This document shows, one piece after another, positions 33,126 to 41,949 of a stretch of DNA of 42,132 nucleotides. A model generated the notes under the pieces. That model did no database searches and was not told where the DNA came from. It was given only the letters and a program-made list of their open reading frames with translations. Numbering within the stretch: position 1 is the first letter of the stretch; every line of letters starts with the position of its first letter. This stretch comes from Planctomycetaceae bacterium (GTDB lineage: Bacteria > Planctomycetota > Planctomycetia > Pirellulales > Pirellulaceae). The stretch spans positions 1-42,132 of the forward strand of contig SYJV01000355.1 of assembly GCA_005798335.1 (NCBI GenBank), in the 5' to 3' direction. The translations under genes and the position numbers were made by a program.

Positions 33126-35399
33126 TCAGTGATTAAAAAGGAATTCTTTGGTATTCATCAACGCCCAAATCAAATCTTCATATGCCAAACGTTTGGACTG
33201 CTGTTCCTCGAGAGGAGCGCCTTGCGCGTCCAGACGCAGCTTTTTCACGTAGGCCTCTGCCAACTGCAACTCGTCTATTTTCGGCTCGCGCGAGTAGGCC
33301 GCCAGATACAACTCGCGGATATTCTCGGCGTCCGCACTGTTGGATTTCGACAATCGATCGGCGCGTCCCTCACCGGTCGCCAGCTTGGCCTTGATCTCGG
33401 CAGAATTCATCAGGAACAAACTCTGCGCCAAGCTGGATGATTGCACTCGCTCGCACTCGCAGACGCTGGCGCCTTCCGGCCGCCCAAAGACCTTTAAGAA
33501 CTTGGTGGAGTTGTTGTAACTGTTATCCGGTAGTGAAACCGCGCGCGTGCCCACGGGTAACCCAGGAAACTCGGTTCGCGCTCCGGTAAATTGATCGATC
33601 GAATCGAGAAAAACTTCGGCGGTTAAATGCTTGGGATAATAATGTGAGTAGTTCTGACGGTCGACAACGTTATAGTCGTTAGGTGCAGAGCTGAGCTGGT
33701 AAGTTGTCGACAACGTGATTGTGCGAACAAGATCTTTCAAGTCAAAATTGCTAGTGACAAAGTGCTTGGCCAGCGCGTCGAGCAATTCGGGGTTGGTGGG
33801 CGGATTGGAATCTCGCATATCGTCTTCGGGCTCGACTAACCCGCGTCGGAAGAAATGCTTCCAGTATCGGTTCACCAGCGCTTTGGCGAAAAACGGATTC
33901 GACTTGTCGCTCATCCAATCCGCCAAGCGCAAGCGAGGATCTTCGTCGGCCGAAATATCGGGAGCTGGAGACCCAAGCGCAGCGGGCCGAACGGGCTGCC
34001 GAGTTTTCTTGTTCTCAGTTTGGGCAAGGCCACGCTTGTGAAATATTACGTCCTCTCCGCGAGTCGAAGTGGGTTTGCGGCCAACTTGACTAAAGAACGC
34101 TGTCAAGCTGTAGTAATCGGTTTGGCTCCAGCGTTCGAACGGATGATGATGGCACTGCGCGCACTGCATGCGCACGCCGAGGAACAACTGAGCGATATCC
34201 TCAATCTGCTGTTGCGGTTCCTTAACGCGCTTGTACCATGCGACCGGCGGATTAGCGACGATGGTCCCCGTGGCCGCCAAGATCTCGCGGACCATTTGGT
34301 CATACGGTTTGTTTGCCAACATCCCATCGCGCAACCACGAATGGAAAGCAAAGTTTGCAGTGATGTCGCTCGTTTCATCGCGGCGATTCTTTAATAGCGC
34401 TGCCCATTTGTTTGCAAAGTAATCCGCGTAATCAGGGCCGCTCAACAGACTCTCAACCAACTGCTCGCGCTTTTTGGGATCGCCGCTGTGCAAGAAATCG
34501 CTGGTTTCTTCCACGGTCGGCAAACGTCCGCCAATGTCGAGCGTCACCCGGCGCAAAAACGTAGAGTCATCGCAGAGGTCCGATGGTGGTACACCGATTC
34601 GTCTCAAGTTAGCGAAAACGAGTTGGTCGATGAAGTTCTTCTCTGCGGGCAGTTTATCGACCGGTGCGCCCAGTGGTACGGAAACGCTGAAGACCGAAAC
34701 CAGCCCCTGATAACGAACCATAACCGCCACGTTACCGGGAACATCGTGGATGGAAACTATTCCTTCATCGCTGGCCGTGGCCATCGCTTTATCGTTCGGC
34801 TCGTACAATGAAAAGTGCGTGACATCGCGCTGGGTCCCGTTGGAGTATTTTGCAGTGACGGTTAACTGTTGCTGGGAACCCACCTGAAGAATGCCATGGC
34901 TTGGTTGAACATCCATGGCAGTCAACTGTGGATCAGAGGCCAAATTGCTAGCCGCCCCCGATTCAATCCAACGTTTCAAAGTTGTGTACGACGCGGAGTC
35001 GACTTCCATGCGTTTGCCACCGCCATGCGGCACGGTATTGGTTGCTTTCAGCAGCAGCAGACTCTGGTCAGGCGCAGCAAAAAAAATGCGTCGCCCGTGT
35101 CCTTCTTTGACGATGTGTTCAAAATCCTCTTGCGGTTCAAATCCCAGCAGCGACAGGCGAAATCCGTTCTGACCGTTTCCAGCCTTCGCATGGCAGGCCC
35201 CCGAGTTACACGAAGCTTTCGTCAAGATTGGAATTACGTCGTTGCGAAAACTCGGCACCGATGCGACCTGGTCATTCGCGACGACCGGGTATATTTGTGT
35301 TGATCCGATCGCGAATACGATCATGCCTAAGCAAGCTGGCAAGCCCGGGCACCCACCAACACTAACTGTTATCGCAGATCCGCAGCGCGCAGTCTTCAT
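33126..35399 (-). CDS. Cytochrome / Ig-like / DUF1549 / DUF1553 exported protein
   Basis: The 757-residue product opens the five-gene operon. A signal sequence (about 1-42) is followed by a planctomycete haem motif CNSGACH (C64, C69, H70) with GQNGFRLSLLGFEP. An Ig-like segment (about 160-245) precedes DUF1549 with CAQCHHHPFERW (C413, C416, H417). DUF1553 ends with ALMNTKEFLFNH. It parallels the gene at 3768 over most of its length but lacks the first Ig-like domain. Each is followed immediately by a PPC-domain gene, so this two-gene unit occurs twice in the window. No good ribosome site precedes the ATG. The family is thought to act in extracytoplasmic oxidative metabolism, but no substrate is established. 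Confidence 0.9.
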   Translation of the reverse strand: MKTARCGSAITVSVGGCPGLPACLGMIVFAIGSTQIYPVVANDQVASVPSFRNDVIPILTKASCNSGACHAKAGNGQNGFRLSLLGFEPQEDFEHIVKEGHGRRIFFAAPDQSLLLLKATNTVPHGGGKRMEVDSASYTTLKRWIESGAASNLASDPQLTAMDVQPSHGILQVGSQQQLTVTAKYSNGTQRDVTHFSLYEPNDKAMATASDEGIVSIHDVPGNVAVMVRYQGLVSVFSVSVPLGAPVDKLPAEKNFIDQLVFANLRRIGVPPSDLCDDSTFLRRVTLDIGGRLPTVEETSDFLHSGDPKKREQLVESLLSGPDYADYFANKWAALLKNRRDETSDITANFAFHSWLRDGMLANKPYDQMVREILAATGTIVANPPVAWYKRVKEPQQQIEDIAQLFLGVRMQCAQCHHHPFERWSQTDYYSLTAFFSQVGRKPTSTRGEDVIFHKRGLAQTENKKTRQPVRPAALGSPAPDISADEDPRLRLADWMSDKSNPFFAKALVNRYWKHFFRRGLVEPEDDMRDSNPPTNPELLDALAKHFVTSNFDLKDLVRTITLSTTYQLSSAPNDYNVVDRQNYSHYYPKHLTAEVFLDSIDQFTGARTEFPGLPVGTRAVSLPDNSYNNSTKFLKVFGRPEGASVCECERVQSSSLAQSLFLMNSAEIKAKLATGEGRADRLSKSNSADAENIRELYLAAYSREPKIDELQLAEAYVKKLRLDAQGAPLEEQQSKRLAYEDLIWALMNTKEFLFNH

Positions 35400-35440
35400 T
35401 TACTATCACAAGATTTTCGAGGCAGGAGTGTAAAGCAGAG

Positions 35441-35535
35441 GAGAGTAGAGCAATTGTCCTCAATTGCTCAGCAAACGCGTCTGCTCAGCAACACGTCTAA
35501 TTGCGACGAAACGATTGGACAATCGTTTTACTCTC
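35441..35535. repeat. Two opposed copies of a GAGAGTA-type palindromic repeat
   Basis: GAGAGTAGAGCAATTG begins the 29-base copy at 35441-35469. The complement of 35505-35535 starts GAGAGTAAAACGATTG and follows the same layout. Each is itself a hairpin (for example AAACGATT/AATCGTTT at 35509-35528). An identical 29-base copy lies at 41942. This occupies the first part of the 686-base gap upstream of the operon. Confidence 0.8.
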
Positions 35536-35643
35536 AATGGCCAATCTAGCAGGCGAACTCGAACGCATCAACAGAATTGTCGCTAATTTCAAAGTTGAAC
35601 CTACAGATAACTAATCGAGCGGATGGGGCCAAACCATCGAGAT

Positions 35644-35826
35644 TCATTCAATTCCGAGCACCGGTGCCAATAAATTCGCGTCTCGCGCAAGCAGCCAGCG
35701 ACCATTCTGTTTGTTAAAAACTGTCAGCGTATGTCCAGCTCTGGTATTTTTACGGCCATCGGCGTGAATCGCAACGACGCACAATCGTGACCACATGAAA
35801 GCCCTATCTCCAGCCACGTGGATTTC
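35644..35826 (-). pseudogene. 3' end of a SnoaL-like (NTF2-fold) gene, truncated
   Basis: Reading the minus strand, about 60 residues are open: EIHVAGDRAFMWSRL, then TRAGHTLTVFNKQNGRWLL and ARDANLLAPV before a TGA at 35646-35644. The pattern GHTLTVF-KQ-GRW-LARDANLL is the C-terminal part of small NTF2-fold/SnoaL-like (YybH/SgcJ-type) proteins common in planctomycetes. The N-terminal half is absent; upstream the frame runs antisense into a different gene fragment, with a junction around 35815-35826. An internal ATG at 35796 would give only about 50 residues. I read it as a relic. The family assignment is from remembered similarity. Confidence 0.5.
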
Positions 35827-36057
35827 TGGGCGAATTTCTTGGAGGCCGTGCGATCAGGGAAGAACGAGGACATGCACTGCGATATTCACGAAGGTCATTT
35901 GTCGACGACGCTGTGCCATCTCGCAAATATTTCATATCGAGTCGGTCACTCGTTGAAGTTCACCGGCTCCGAGGAGCGTTTTGAAAATGATGCACCAGCC
36001 AATGAGATGCTGACGCGCGTCTATTGCCAGCCATTCGAAGTGCCTCGTACCGCTTGA
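35791..36057 (+). pseudogene. 3' end of a Gfo/Idh/MocA-family oxidoreductase gene, truncated
   Basis: The frame is open from 35791 to the TGA at 36055-36057. FWANFLEAVRSGKNEDM, CDIHEGHLSTTLCHLANIS and YRVGHSLKF...MLTRVYCQPFEVP match the C-terminal end of planctomycete Gfo/Idh/MocA NAD(P)-dependent sugar oxidoreductases. The Rossmann domain and catalytic lysine region are missing, since a stop lies at 35788 and the upstream sequence belongs to the SnoaL-like relic on the other strand. A GTG at 35818 could start translation, but the piece has no catalytic part. It ends 28 bases before the convergent kinase/nucleotidyltransferase gene. Confidence 0.7.
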
Positions 36058-36085
36058 CAAACAATTGACTGGAACACGCAACCCG

Positions 36086-39000
36086 TTAATTCCAATCGAG
36101 TAGGGCTTCGATTTTCGCGGCGGAACCGTCGCGGAGCCAGCCGTCGAGTTGAGCTTGTTCTTTTAATTGCTGACCGCGCACCGTGGGGACGGAGATGAAT
36201 TGGCAATCGATTTCGGGAATTGCCGTCATATCGCCCCACAGTTTTTCGAATTGAGATACTGGAAAGATATCCTCCTGGCCATTGCCCCACCGTTTCTTGA
36301 CGTCCTTTAGCGTAACGTATGTTGGCATGCGCCTGCCGAGCTGCCGGATGGCTTCATCGACAACTGAAGCATTGTCAAGCATATCGCGGCGCAGACCGAA
36401 CGCGGTCAACAACCGATCGATGTCGATCCAGGTTGTCATCGAGTTATAAAATGAGAGCTTGAACTCGTCGCGCTCGCTAGGCATGGCGAGGCCCTCGACT
36501 AAACGCATGCGCCCGTCGACTTTGGCCAGTCCACCACCTCGGTCTTCGATCCGGCGCGTAATAACTTCGAACGACAGGCACGCGCCCGATGCGATATGCA
36601 GGCCGAGCACTTCTGGATCGATCGACGCGCCCAAAGTATCGACGTTATGCAGTAGCAAGTAACGCAGCTTCGGTTGTTCGGCGAGCAGTTGTTTCAGCAC
36701 GCCATTGCGCAGCAGATTGGGCACTTCGTACCAATGGCCCACCGGATGCATGCACTGCATCGGCAAGTTGTCCGTGTAATCGCTGGCTTCTCCCGCAGCG
36801 CGCGCCCAATCCAGCAAGGCTGCCCGCGCGCTTTGGCGGACTTTTTCTTGTTGTTGGTCGAGAACTTGTTGAGCCATCTCTTCCCATGCGAATAACAGAT
36901 CTCGCGTGGTTGGAATCATGCGCAGGCCGACGCTTCTGCCCGGCGATACGATAGCTTGGCCAGCGTACTCTACCGACGACATTGATTGTCGAATCGGGCG
37001 ATCGGTAAGGTAACCGGTCGTGAAGACGTGCGCGGGATACTTGCCATACTGCTTGCCTGTCCGACGGCTCTTCGCCAGATGCAGCTCAAGAAACGTGCGA
37101 TGAGTGCCTTGGAACTTGCAAAACGGATGCAACGCTTTGACGACTCCGGCGCCTTGTGTCCAGCGACTACCGACACCAGCCGCCAACGTCACCACAGCAA
37201 TCTGACCGGCTGCGATGCAGTTCTCAGCAGCTTGCGTCAGTGACTTGGGGACACCGCGCCGTGCATCGAGCAATTCGGTGACCGAAACATCTTCAATCAA
37301 AGCCGTCGGCGGTAAACGATTTTGCGATAATCCCAATCGACCGCCGATGATGTCTTCTCGAATTTGTTGATGGGCGATCCGATCGAATCCATTCTCTTTT
37401 AACAGTGAATCGAGGTTGTCCGCAGCGGATTCCTGTTTGGCGGAACCCGGCAAGATTCGATCGAGCAACTGACCAGCCAATGGACCGCCATCGGGTCCTC
37501 GGCACATCCGACCGATGCGCTCCAATTCGTTTCGAGTCTGCGGAGTCAGGCCCTGGATGTCGCGCCGCAGCCAGCCCGGCACGACCAGTGAGTAGTAGCC
37601 GCTGGGCATCTGACTATCGGTGCGCAATTCAGCTCGCGTACCGTGATCGTTGATGGTGAAGTCGTAGACAACCGGGTCCATTGCGAACGGCAGCGATGTC
37701 TCCATCCGCCTTTTTGTCGCCAGCATCGTTTGCTCAAGCCATTGGCTGGCTGCGGCCTTTTGTGGTGGAGCAAAAATAAATCCCATCCCGCCACCTGCCA
37801 TCCCGCCCAGCATCCAAAATCCCCAGAAATCATTGGCAAACTTGGCTCGACATTGCTCGATCAGCGATTCCGTATATCGATTGGAACACCACGGAATTAT
37901 TTCCTGCAATGGCTTAGCAAAATTATGGTCGGTCGCGTGTCCCAATCCGCGAATATCTCCGGCAGCCAGCGCCTCGGTGATGCGATCGAGAATGCCGATG
38001 GCCTCCTGGCGAGCGGTCCACTCTCGGTCGCTGCGTAACAAATACTTCTCAGTGACCATCTCCAAAATGGGACCGACGTTTTGTGCCATGCCACCATGCA
38101 CCAGCACTAGGCTATTTTGCAGCATCTGGCGCGTCAGCGGCGAGATTTCCTGACTCGAAAAAACGTGATGCGTCGGCAGCAGACGTCCGCGGCTGATCCC
38201 AAATTCGGGATCACTTTCCTCTGCGATACTGCCGGCGATTCGCTTGATGCCCGGCCAAATCCCACCAGAGTCCTGCCATCCGCCACCCGAACCGCCAATC
38301 CACTCGCCAAGGATCGCACGGGCCGCGACAATCCGGCGGTCGTCTTCGGTGAGAGTTCCGGTGAGCTGCGAAACTTGACCTGTTGCGCGCATGCACAATG
38401 CTATCAATGAACCGAGTAAGTTTGTCGACACAGCCAACCGTGAGCCTTTGGGAATGTCGTTAACGCGGGAGACGATTTCGAGGCCCAAGCCTGGACCAAC
38501 AAGCTGCTGCAACACAGTTTCCACGCCCACATCGCAACCTTCCATCCCCGGTGGCACCAAGCCACCAGCGATGATGGCCGCCTTGAGCAGCCCGAGATAG
38601 TCACGAGCAAAATCGTAAACCTCGCTCAGTCGTCGAATTTCGGTACTGGCTTCTAAATCGATGCTGACCAGTCGCAGTATCGGTTGATCGATCACTCGCA
38701 GCGCGGTATCAATTGGTGGTAGTGGGGCCGAGTGCCTGCCACGCACCGCCAAGTCGATCGACGCATTTATGACTCGCGCGCCTTCGGGGAAATCCATGCC
38801 GAGAAAGAAAATATCGCTCCAACCAGAATGGGAAAAGTCCATGCGCACGCTGGTTTTTTCGCTCAGCACCGGAAACGTGCCGTCGGGACCTGCGGTAAGC
38901 AATTCCCGGCGCACGCGTAGAGGTAAGTCTTGCGGATGGCCAGTGCGAAACATCCACTGATTACCTCGTACCGTTCGCACGCTTTGCCGCACTTGGTCCG

Positions 39001-39412
39001 CCAAGGTCTGAAACGCCAATCGATGATACGCGGCAGCCAGCGCGCTGGACAACGTAATGCTCGGCCCGTCGGATTCCTGCTGCGTCAAAAAGCAATCGAT
39101 TGCTTCGTGAAACCGCCGCCGCAACAAACTTTCGTAGCCTTGAAACGGAATAACTCCACACTCTCGACCGACCAGTTGCGGCGGCAAATGAAATCGATGG
39201 ATCGCATACAGAAAGAATAATGCTCGCACCCGTTGGTAAAGGTTGTCGCTGCTGCGTCGAAAGCGATCCAATTCATCACAAGCGCTGAACAAGTCTTCGC
39301 GAGTAGCCGACTGGCAGCACGAATCGAGCGAGGTATTGCGTACCTGCACGTCATGGGAGGTAATGATAGAAACAAGTTCCGCGGCGAGATGAGGTCGGGA
39401 GACTGAATTCAT
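36086..39412 (-). CDS. Fusion: fucokinase-like GHMP kinase plus sugar-1-phosphate nucleotidyltransferase
   Basis: The product of about 1108 residues (from MNSVSRPHLAAELVSII) contains an N-terminal helical region, then a GHMP kinase of the fucokinase type: SGWSDIFF (about 196-203) and NASIDL, the ATP loop region PKGSRLAVSTNLLGSL, GGSGGGWQDSGGIWPGIK (about 373-390) and GGMAGGGMGF (about 536-545). GGGWQD matches fucokinases. The C-terminal ~370 residues form a UDP-glucose-pyrophosphorylase-like domain with VTLAAGVGSRWTQGAGVVKA (about 741-760) and LLLHNVDTLGASIDPEVLG. Together they could turn a free sugar into its 1-phosphate and then a nucleotide sugar. In Bacteroides FKP and plant FKGP the transferase precedes the kinase, so the order here is reversed. 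Sugar and nucleotide are unknown. An upstream in-frame ATG at 39445 is an alternative start. Confidence 0.8.
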   Translation of the reverse strand: MNSVSRPHLAAELVSIITSHDVQVRNTSLDSCCQSATREDLFSACDELDRFRRSSDNLYQRVRALFFLYAIHRFHLPPQLVGRECGVIPFQGYESLLRRRFHEAIDCFLTQQESDGPSITLSSALAAAYHRLAFQTLADQVRQSVRTVRGNQWMFRTGHPQDLPLRVRRELLTAGPDGTFPVLSEKTSVRMDFSHSGWSDIFFLGMDFPEGARVINASIDLAVRGRHSAPLPPIDTALRVIDQPILRLVSIDLEASTEIRRLSEVYDFARDYLGLLKAAIIAGGLVPPGMEGCDVGVETVLQQLVGPGLGLEIVSRVNDIPKGSRLAVSTNLLGSLIALCMRATGQVSQLTGTLTEDDRRIVAARAILGEWIGGSGGGWQDSGGIWPGIKRIAGSIAEESDPEFGISRGRLLPTHHVFSSQEISPLTRQMLQNSLVLVHGGMAQNVGPILEMVTEKYLLRSDREWTARQEAIGILDRITEALAAGDIRGLGHATDHNFAKPLQEIIPWCSNRYTESLIEQCRAKFANDFWGFWMLGGMAGGGMGFIFAPPQKAAASQWLEQTMLATKRRMETSLPFAMDPVVYDFTINDHGTRAELRTDSQMPSGYYSLVVPGWLRRDIQGLTPQTRNELERIGRMCRGPDGGPLAGQLLDRILPGSAKQESAADNLDSLLKENGFDRIAHQQIREDIIGGRLGLSQNRLPPTALIEDVSVTELLDARRGVPKSLTQAAENCIAAGQIAVVTLAAGVGSRWTQGAGVVKALHPFCKFQGTHRTFLELHLAKSRRTGKQYGKYPAHVFTTGYLTDRPIRQSMSSVEYAGQAIVSPGRSVGLRMIPTTRDLLFAWEEMAQQVLDQQQEKVRQSARAALLDWARAAGEASDYTDNLPMQCMHPVGHWYEVPNLLRNGVLKQLLAEQPKLRYLLLHNVDTLGASIDPEVLGLHIASGACLSFEVITRRIEDRGGGLAKVDGRMRLVEGLAMPSERDEFKLSFYNSMTTWIDIDRLLTAFGLRRDMLDNASVVDEAIRQLGRRMPTYVTLKDVKKRWGNGQEDIFPVSQFEKLWGDMTAIPEIDCQFISVPTVRGQQLKEQAQLDGWLRDGSAAKIEALLDWN

Positions 39413-39610
39413 AAGAGGTATTCGATCGTCTGAACTAAGCCCCATGAGTAAGGCGGAGGTTCGGAGATAAAGGCCATTAGTTATCGTAGCATTTTCTGAT
39501 GGAAGGCCCAGGCACGTAGGTGTTCTCGATATTGAGCAACTTGGCAAACGCCGATATACTCTGTTTTGGTTGGCCTGCGGATTGCCTCAGAAATCAGGCC
39601 AGCCAAATGG

Positions 39611-39740
39611 TTTGCCAGAGCTTCATTTTAGGGTAGCGGAACTCGTCAAGAGTTTCGACGTACTCAGTAAACGGACGAATTCTTGACGACTTCCGCTACT
39701 GCCTTGACCCTAAATCTTGGCTTTGACAAACTCTGGCGCA
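39611..39740. repeat. Nested palindromic repeat
   Basis: TAGCGGAACTCGTCAAGA (39634-39651) pairs with TCTTGACGACTTCCGCTA (39681-39698) with a single mismatch. Outer arms TTTAGGG/CCCTAAA and GCCAGAG/CTCTGGC enclose it with unequal spacers. It fills the 386-base divergent gap between the fusion gene and the TPR-like gene; no other gene is visible there. Confidence 0.8.
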
Positions 39741-39798
39741 GGTCTGGCTTTGTAAAGCGATTGAACGAATTGATTAAGTAACGAATGGAACGGCGAAG

Positions 39799-40905
39799 AT
39801 GAAGAGTGAACGCAGGCACGAGCTAGAAACGAACGTTTTGGCCGAGCGGCTTGGGTCAGTGATTGAGACGGGCAAGCCGATTGGTGGACTGGTACTGGGT
39901 GGGCTCGCGCTGATCTTGGTTGTCGCTCTCGCATATGGTGCGTACTCCAGTTGGACCCATAAAGCAAACTCGGATGCCTGGACCGAATATTATTTGATGT
40001 CAGGTGAAGGCAATGGCGAGGCATTTAACTCAGTCGTCGATTTATACCCCAGTAGCACTGCCGCACCTTGGGCGAGACTAGCCATGGCAGACAGCCAACA
40101 GGCTCGCGGCATCGACTCACTGTATACCAATCGTTCGAATGGCGAACAGATGATCGGAGAAGCCATTTCCTCGTACAAAGCAGTGCTCGACGCCACCTAC
40201 GAAGAAGAGTTACGATACAAGGCATCCATCGGTCTAGCACAATGTTACGAGTCGCTTGGCAAGTTAGACGACGCGATCAAGCAATACGAAATAGTGGAAA
40301 AATCATTTGCTCCTCCGGCAGTTGCCAAGCTGGCGCGGGAACGCATTGATTGGTTGCGATCCGAATCCAGCAAGAGTTTCTACAGTTGGTTTGCTTCGCT
40401 CAAACCAGCGCCAGATACACCACCGACAATCCCAGGCAATTTGGCAATTCCTCCCTCATCACCCGATTTGGATTTTCCCGACAAAGTTGGATCGGGTGTT
40501 TCCAGTGGCGGAAGCGTCAATATCAAAGGTGAAACACCGAGCGAAACGACTCCGGCCGCCGACAGTCAGACCAAAGGGACAAGCGGTTTAGGGCTAGAGT
40601 TGCCGCCAGTTCCTGCTATCTCTACGACGCCAGCCGCCGCGCCAACTCCGGCAGCTCTGCCTCCTGTTCCAGGCATTCCTGCGCCGCACTCAGCTCCGAC
40701 AAGTTCACCGGCTCCGGCTGCAAACTCGCCTGCATCTCCCGCGGCCACAGTACCACCGGCAGCAGCAGTACCACCGGCAGCAGCAGTTCCACCGGCAGCA
40801 GCAGTTCCACCGGCTGCAGCAGTTCCACCGGCTGCAGCAGTTCCACCGGCTGCAGCCGGACCGGCAGTTGAATCGTCGCCCAATCCACCATCGCCAGTAA
40901 AATAA
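39799..40905 (+). CDS. TPR-like membrane-anchored protein with Pro/Ala-rich tail
   Basis: The 368-residue product has a short cytoplasmic N-terminus, one membrane segment (about 28-50, IGGLVLGGLALILVVALAYGA) and a soluble region with TPR-like helical repeats (about 60-195). The latter contains AAPWARLAMADSQQARG, YKAVLDATYEEELRYKASIGLAQCYESLGKLDDAIKQYE and AKLARERIDWL. This resembles the YfgM-type tetratricopeptide domain, which binds partners at the membrane. Residues about 205-368 are a disordered Pro/Ala/Ser tail including six perfect VPPAAA repeats. The pseudouridine synthase gene starts 33 bases downstream, so co-transcription is likely. No enzyme activity is expected. Confidence 0.8.
   Translation: MKSERRHELETNVLAERLGSVIETGKPIGGLVLGGLALILVVALAYGAYSSWTHKANSDAWTEYYLMSGEGNGEAFNSVVDLYPSSTAAPWARLAMADSQQARGIDSLYTNRSNGEQMIGEAISSYKAVLDATYEEELRYKASIGLAQCYESLGKLDDAIKQYEIVEKSFAPPAVAKLARERIDWLRSESSKSFYSWFASLKPAPDTPPTIPGNLAIPPSSPDLDFPDKVGSGVSSGGSVNIKGETPSETTPAADSQTKGTSGLGLELPPVPAISTTPAAAPTPAALPPVPGIPAPHSAPTSSPAPAANSPASPAATVPPAAAVPPAAAVPPAAAVPPAAAVPPAAAVPPAAAGPAVESSPNPPSPVK
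40750..40857 (+). repeat. Six 18-bp tandem repeats encoding VPPAAA
   Basis: Six in-frame 18-base units vary only at a few bases (GTACCACCGGCAGCAGCA to GTTCCACCGGCTGCAGCC). All changes but none of the residues differ, so the peptide VPPAAA is conserved while the DNA drifts. Copy number could vary by slippage without shifting the frame. Confidence 0.95.
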
Positions 40906-40938
40906 TGACTGAACTGGTGAGTAAACAGATCGTCTACT

Positions 40939-41949
40939 GTGGATGAGTCGTCGACAACACTGTTTCGCCACGAAGTCACATTGGACGAGCAAGGGCAGCG
41001 CGTCGATGCATTGCTTGCCGCGCATCTAAACAGTTATAGCCGCGTCTTCTTGCGCAAAGTCGTTCAAAACGGTGGAGCGTCGGTTGAAGGGGAAAAAGTC
41101 AAACCTAGTTTTCATGTTCGAGCTGGGCAAATCGTCGTCGTTGACTTGCCTCCGCCGCCAACGGATGGTCCGCGCCCCGAAGCGATTCCGTTGACCATAC
41201 TCTACGAAGATGAGCACTTAATCGCGATCGACAAACCTCCGGCAATGGTCGTTCATCCAGCCAAAGGACATTGGAGTGGGACGCTCACCAGCGCTTTGGC
41301 CTACCATTTCAATCAGCTCAGCGATGTCGGTGGTCCAACTCGACCAGGCGTGGTTCATCGATTGGATCGCGATACCAGCGGTGTGATTGTGATTGCCAAG
41401 ACAAACGTCGTCCACTTGGCGCTGGCGGCTCAGTTCGAATCGCGTACGATTGAGAAGGAATATTTTGCCATCGTGATCGGTAAAATCGACTTCGACCGAG
41501 ACGTCATACGACAACCCATCGGCCAGCATCCCTACCAGCGCGACAAGATGGCGATTCGTCATGATCATTCGAGCACGCGCGACGCAGAGACCATGTACGA
41601 GGTCGTGGAACGCTTCGATGGCTTCACTGCGGTACGCCTGGTTCCCAAAACAGGTCGCACCCATCAAATTCGCGTGCATCTAGCGCACTTGCGCTGTCCA
41701 GTATTGTGCGACCGACTTTACGGAGGCCATTCCCAAGTCACGCGAGGGGAGTTGATGCGCCGGCAAGCTCGCGGGCTGCCGCCGGAGGCGGGCAGTGATT
41801 GCGTTGTTTTGAATCGACAAGCACTACATTCGCGTCACCTGGCCTTTAAGCATCCAATCACTCACGCTCGAGTAGTGCTCGACAGCCCCATACCACCCGA
41901 TATCCAATCGGTAATCGATATCCTTCGCGAAGCGAGGAAAAGAGAGTAG
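40939..41949 (+). CDS. RluA-family 23S rRNA pseudouridine synthase (RluD-like)
   Basis: The 336-residue product has an N-terminal S4 RNA-binding domain (about 19-66, RVDALLAAHLNSYSRVFLRKVVQNGGASVEG) and a pseudouridine synthase domain with YEDEHLIAIDKPPAMVVHPA. The catalytic motif is HRLDRDTSG with D143. KTGRTHQIRVHLAHLRCPVLCDRLYG follows. It isomerises uridines in 23S rRNA (RluD-like) in the cytoplasm. An insertion of about 30 residues (RGELMRRQARGLPPEAGSD) follows the GRTHQIR motif, a feature I have seen in planctomycete members. The start appears to be GTG at 40939; no in-frame ATG lies nearby. Its stop codon is part of a palindromic repeat. Confidence 0.92.
   Translation: MDESSTTLFRHEVTLDEQGQRVDALLAAHLNSYSRVFLRKVVQNGGASVEGEKVKPSFHVRAGQIVVVDLPPPPTDGPRPEAIPLTILYEDEHLIAIDKPPAMVVHPAKGHWSGTLTSALAYHFNQLSDVGGPTRPGVVHRLDRDTSGVIVIAKTNVVHLALAAQFESRTIEKEYFAIVIGKIDFDRDVIRQPIGQHPYQRDKMAIRHDHSSTRDAETMYEVVERFDGFTAVRLVPKTGRTHQIRVHLAHLRCPVLCDRLYGGHSQVTRGELMRRQARGLPPEAGSDCVVLNRQALHSRHLAFKHPITHARVVLDSPIPPDIQSVIDILREARKRE

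Noticed and set aside
35818-36057. Short gene starting at GTG 35818
   Set aside because: It matches only the C-terminal end of Gfo/Idh/MocA oxidoreductases and lacks the Rossmann domain, so it is better called a relic.
39413-39547. Longer N-terminus for the kinase/nucleotidyltransferase fusion
   Set aside because: The extra codons show no conserved pattern, and the later ATG gives a more natural N-terminus, although the start is not certain.
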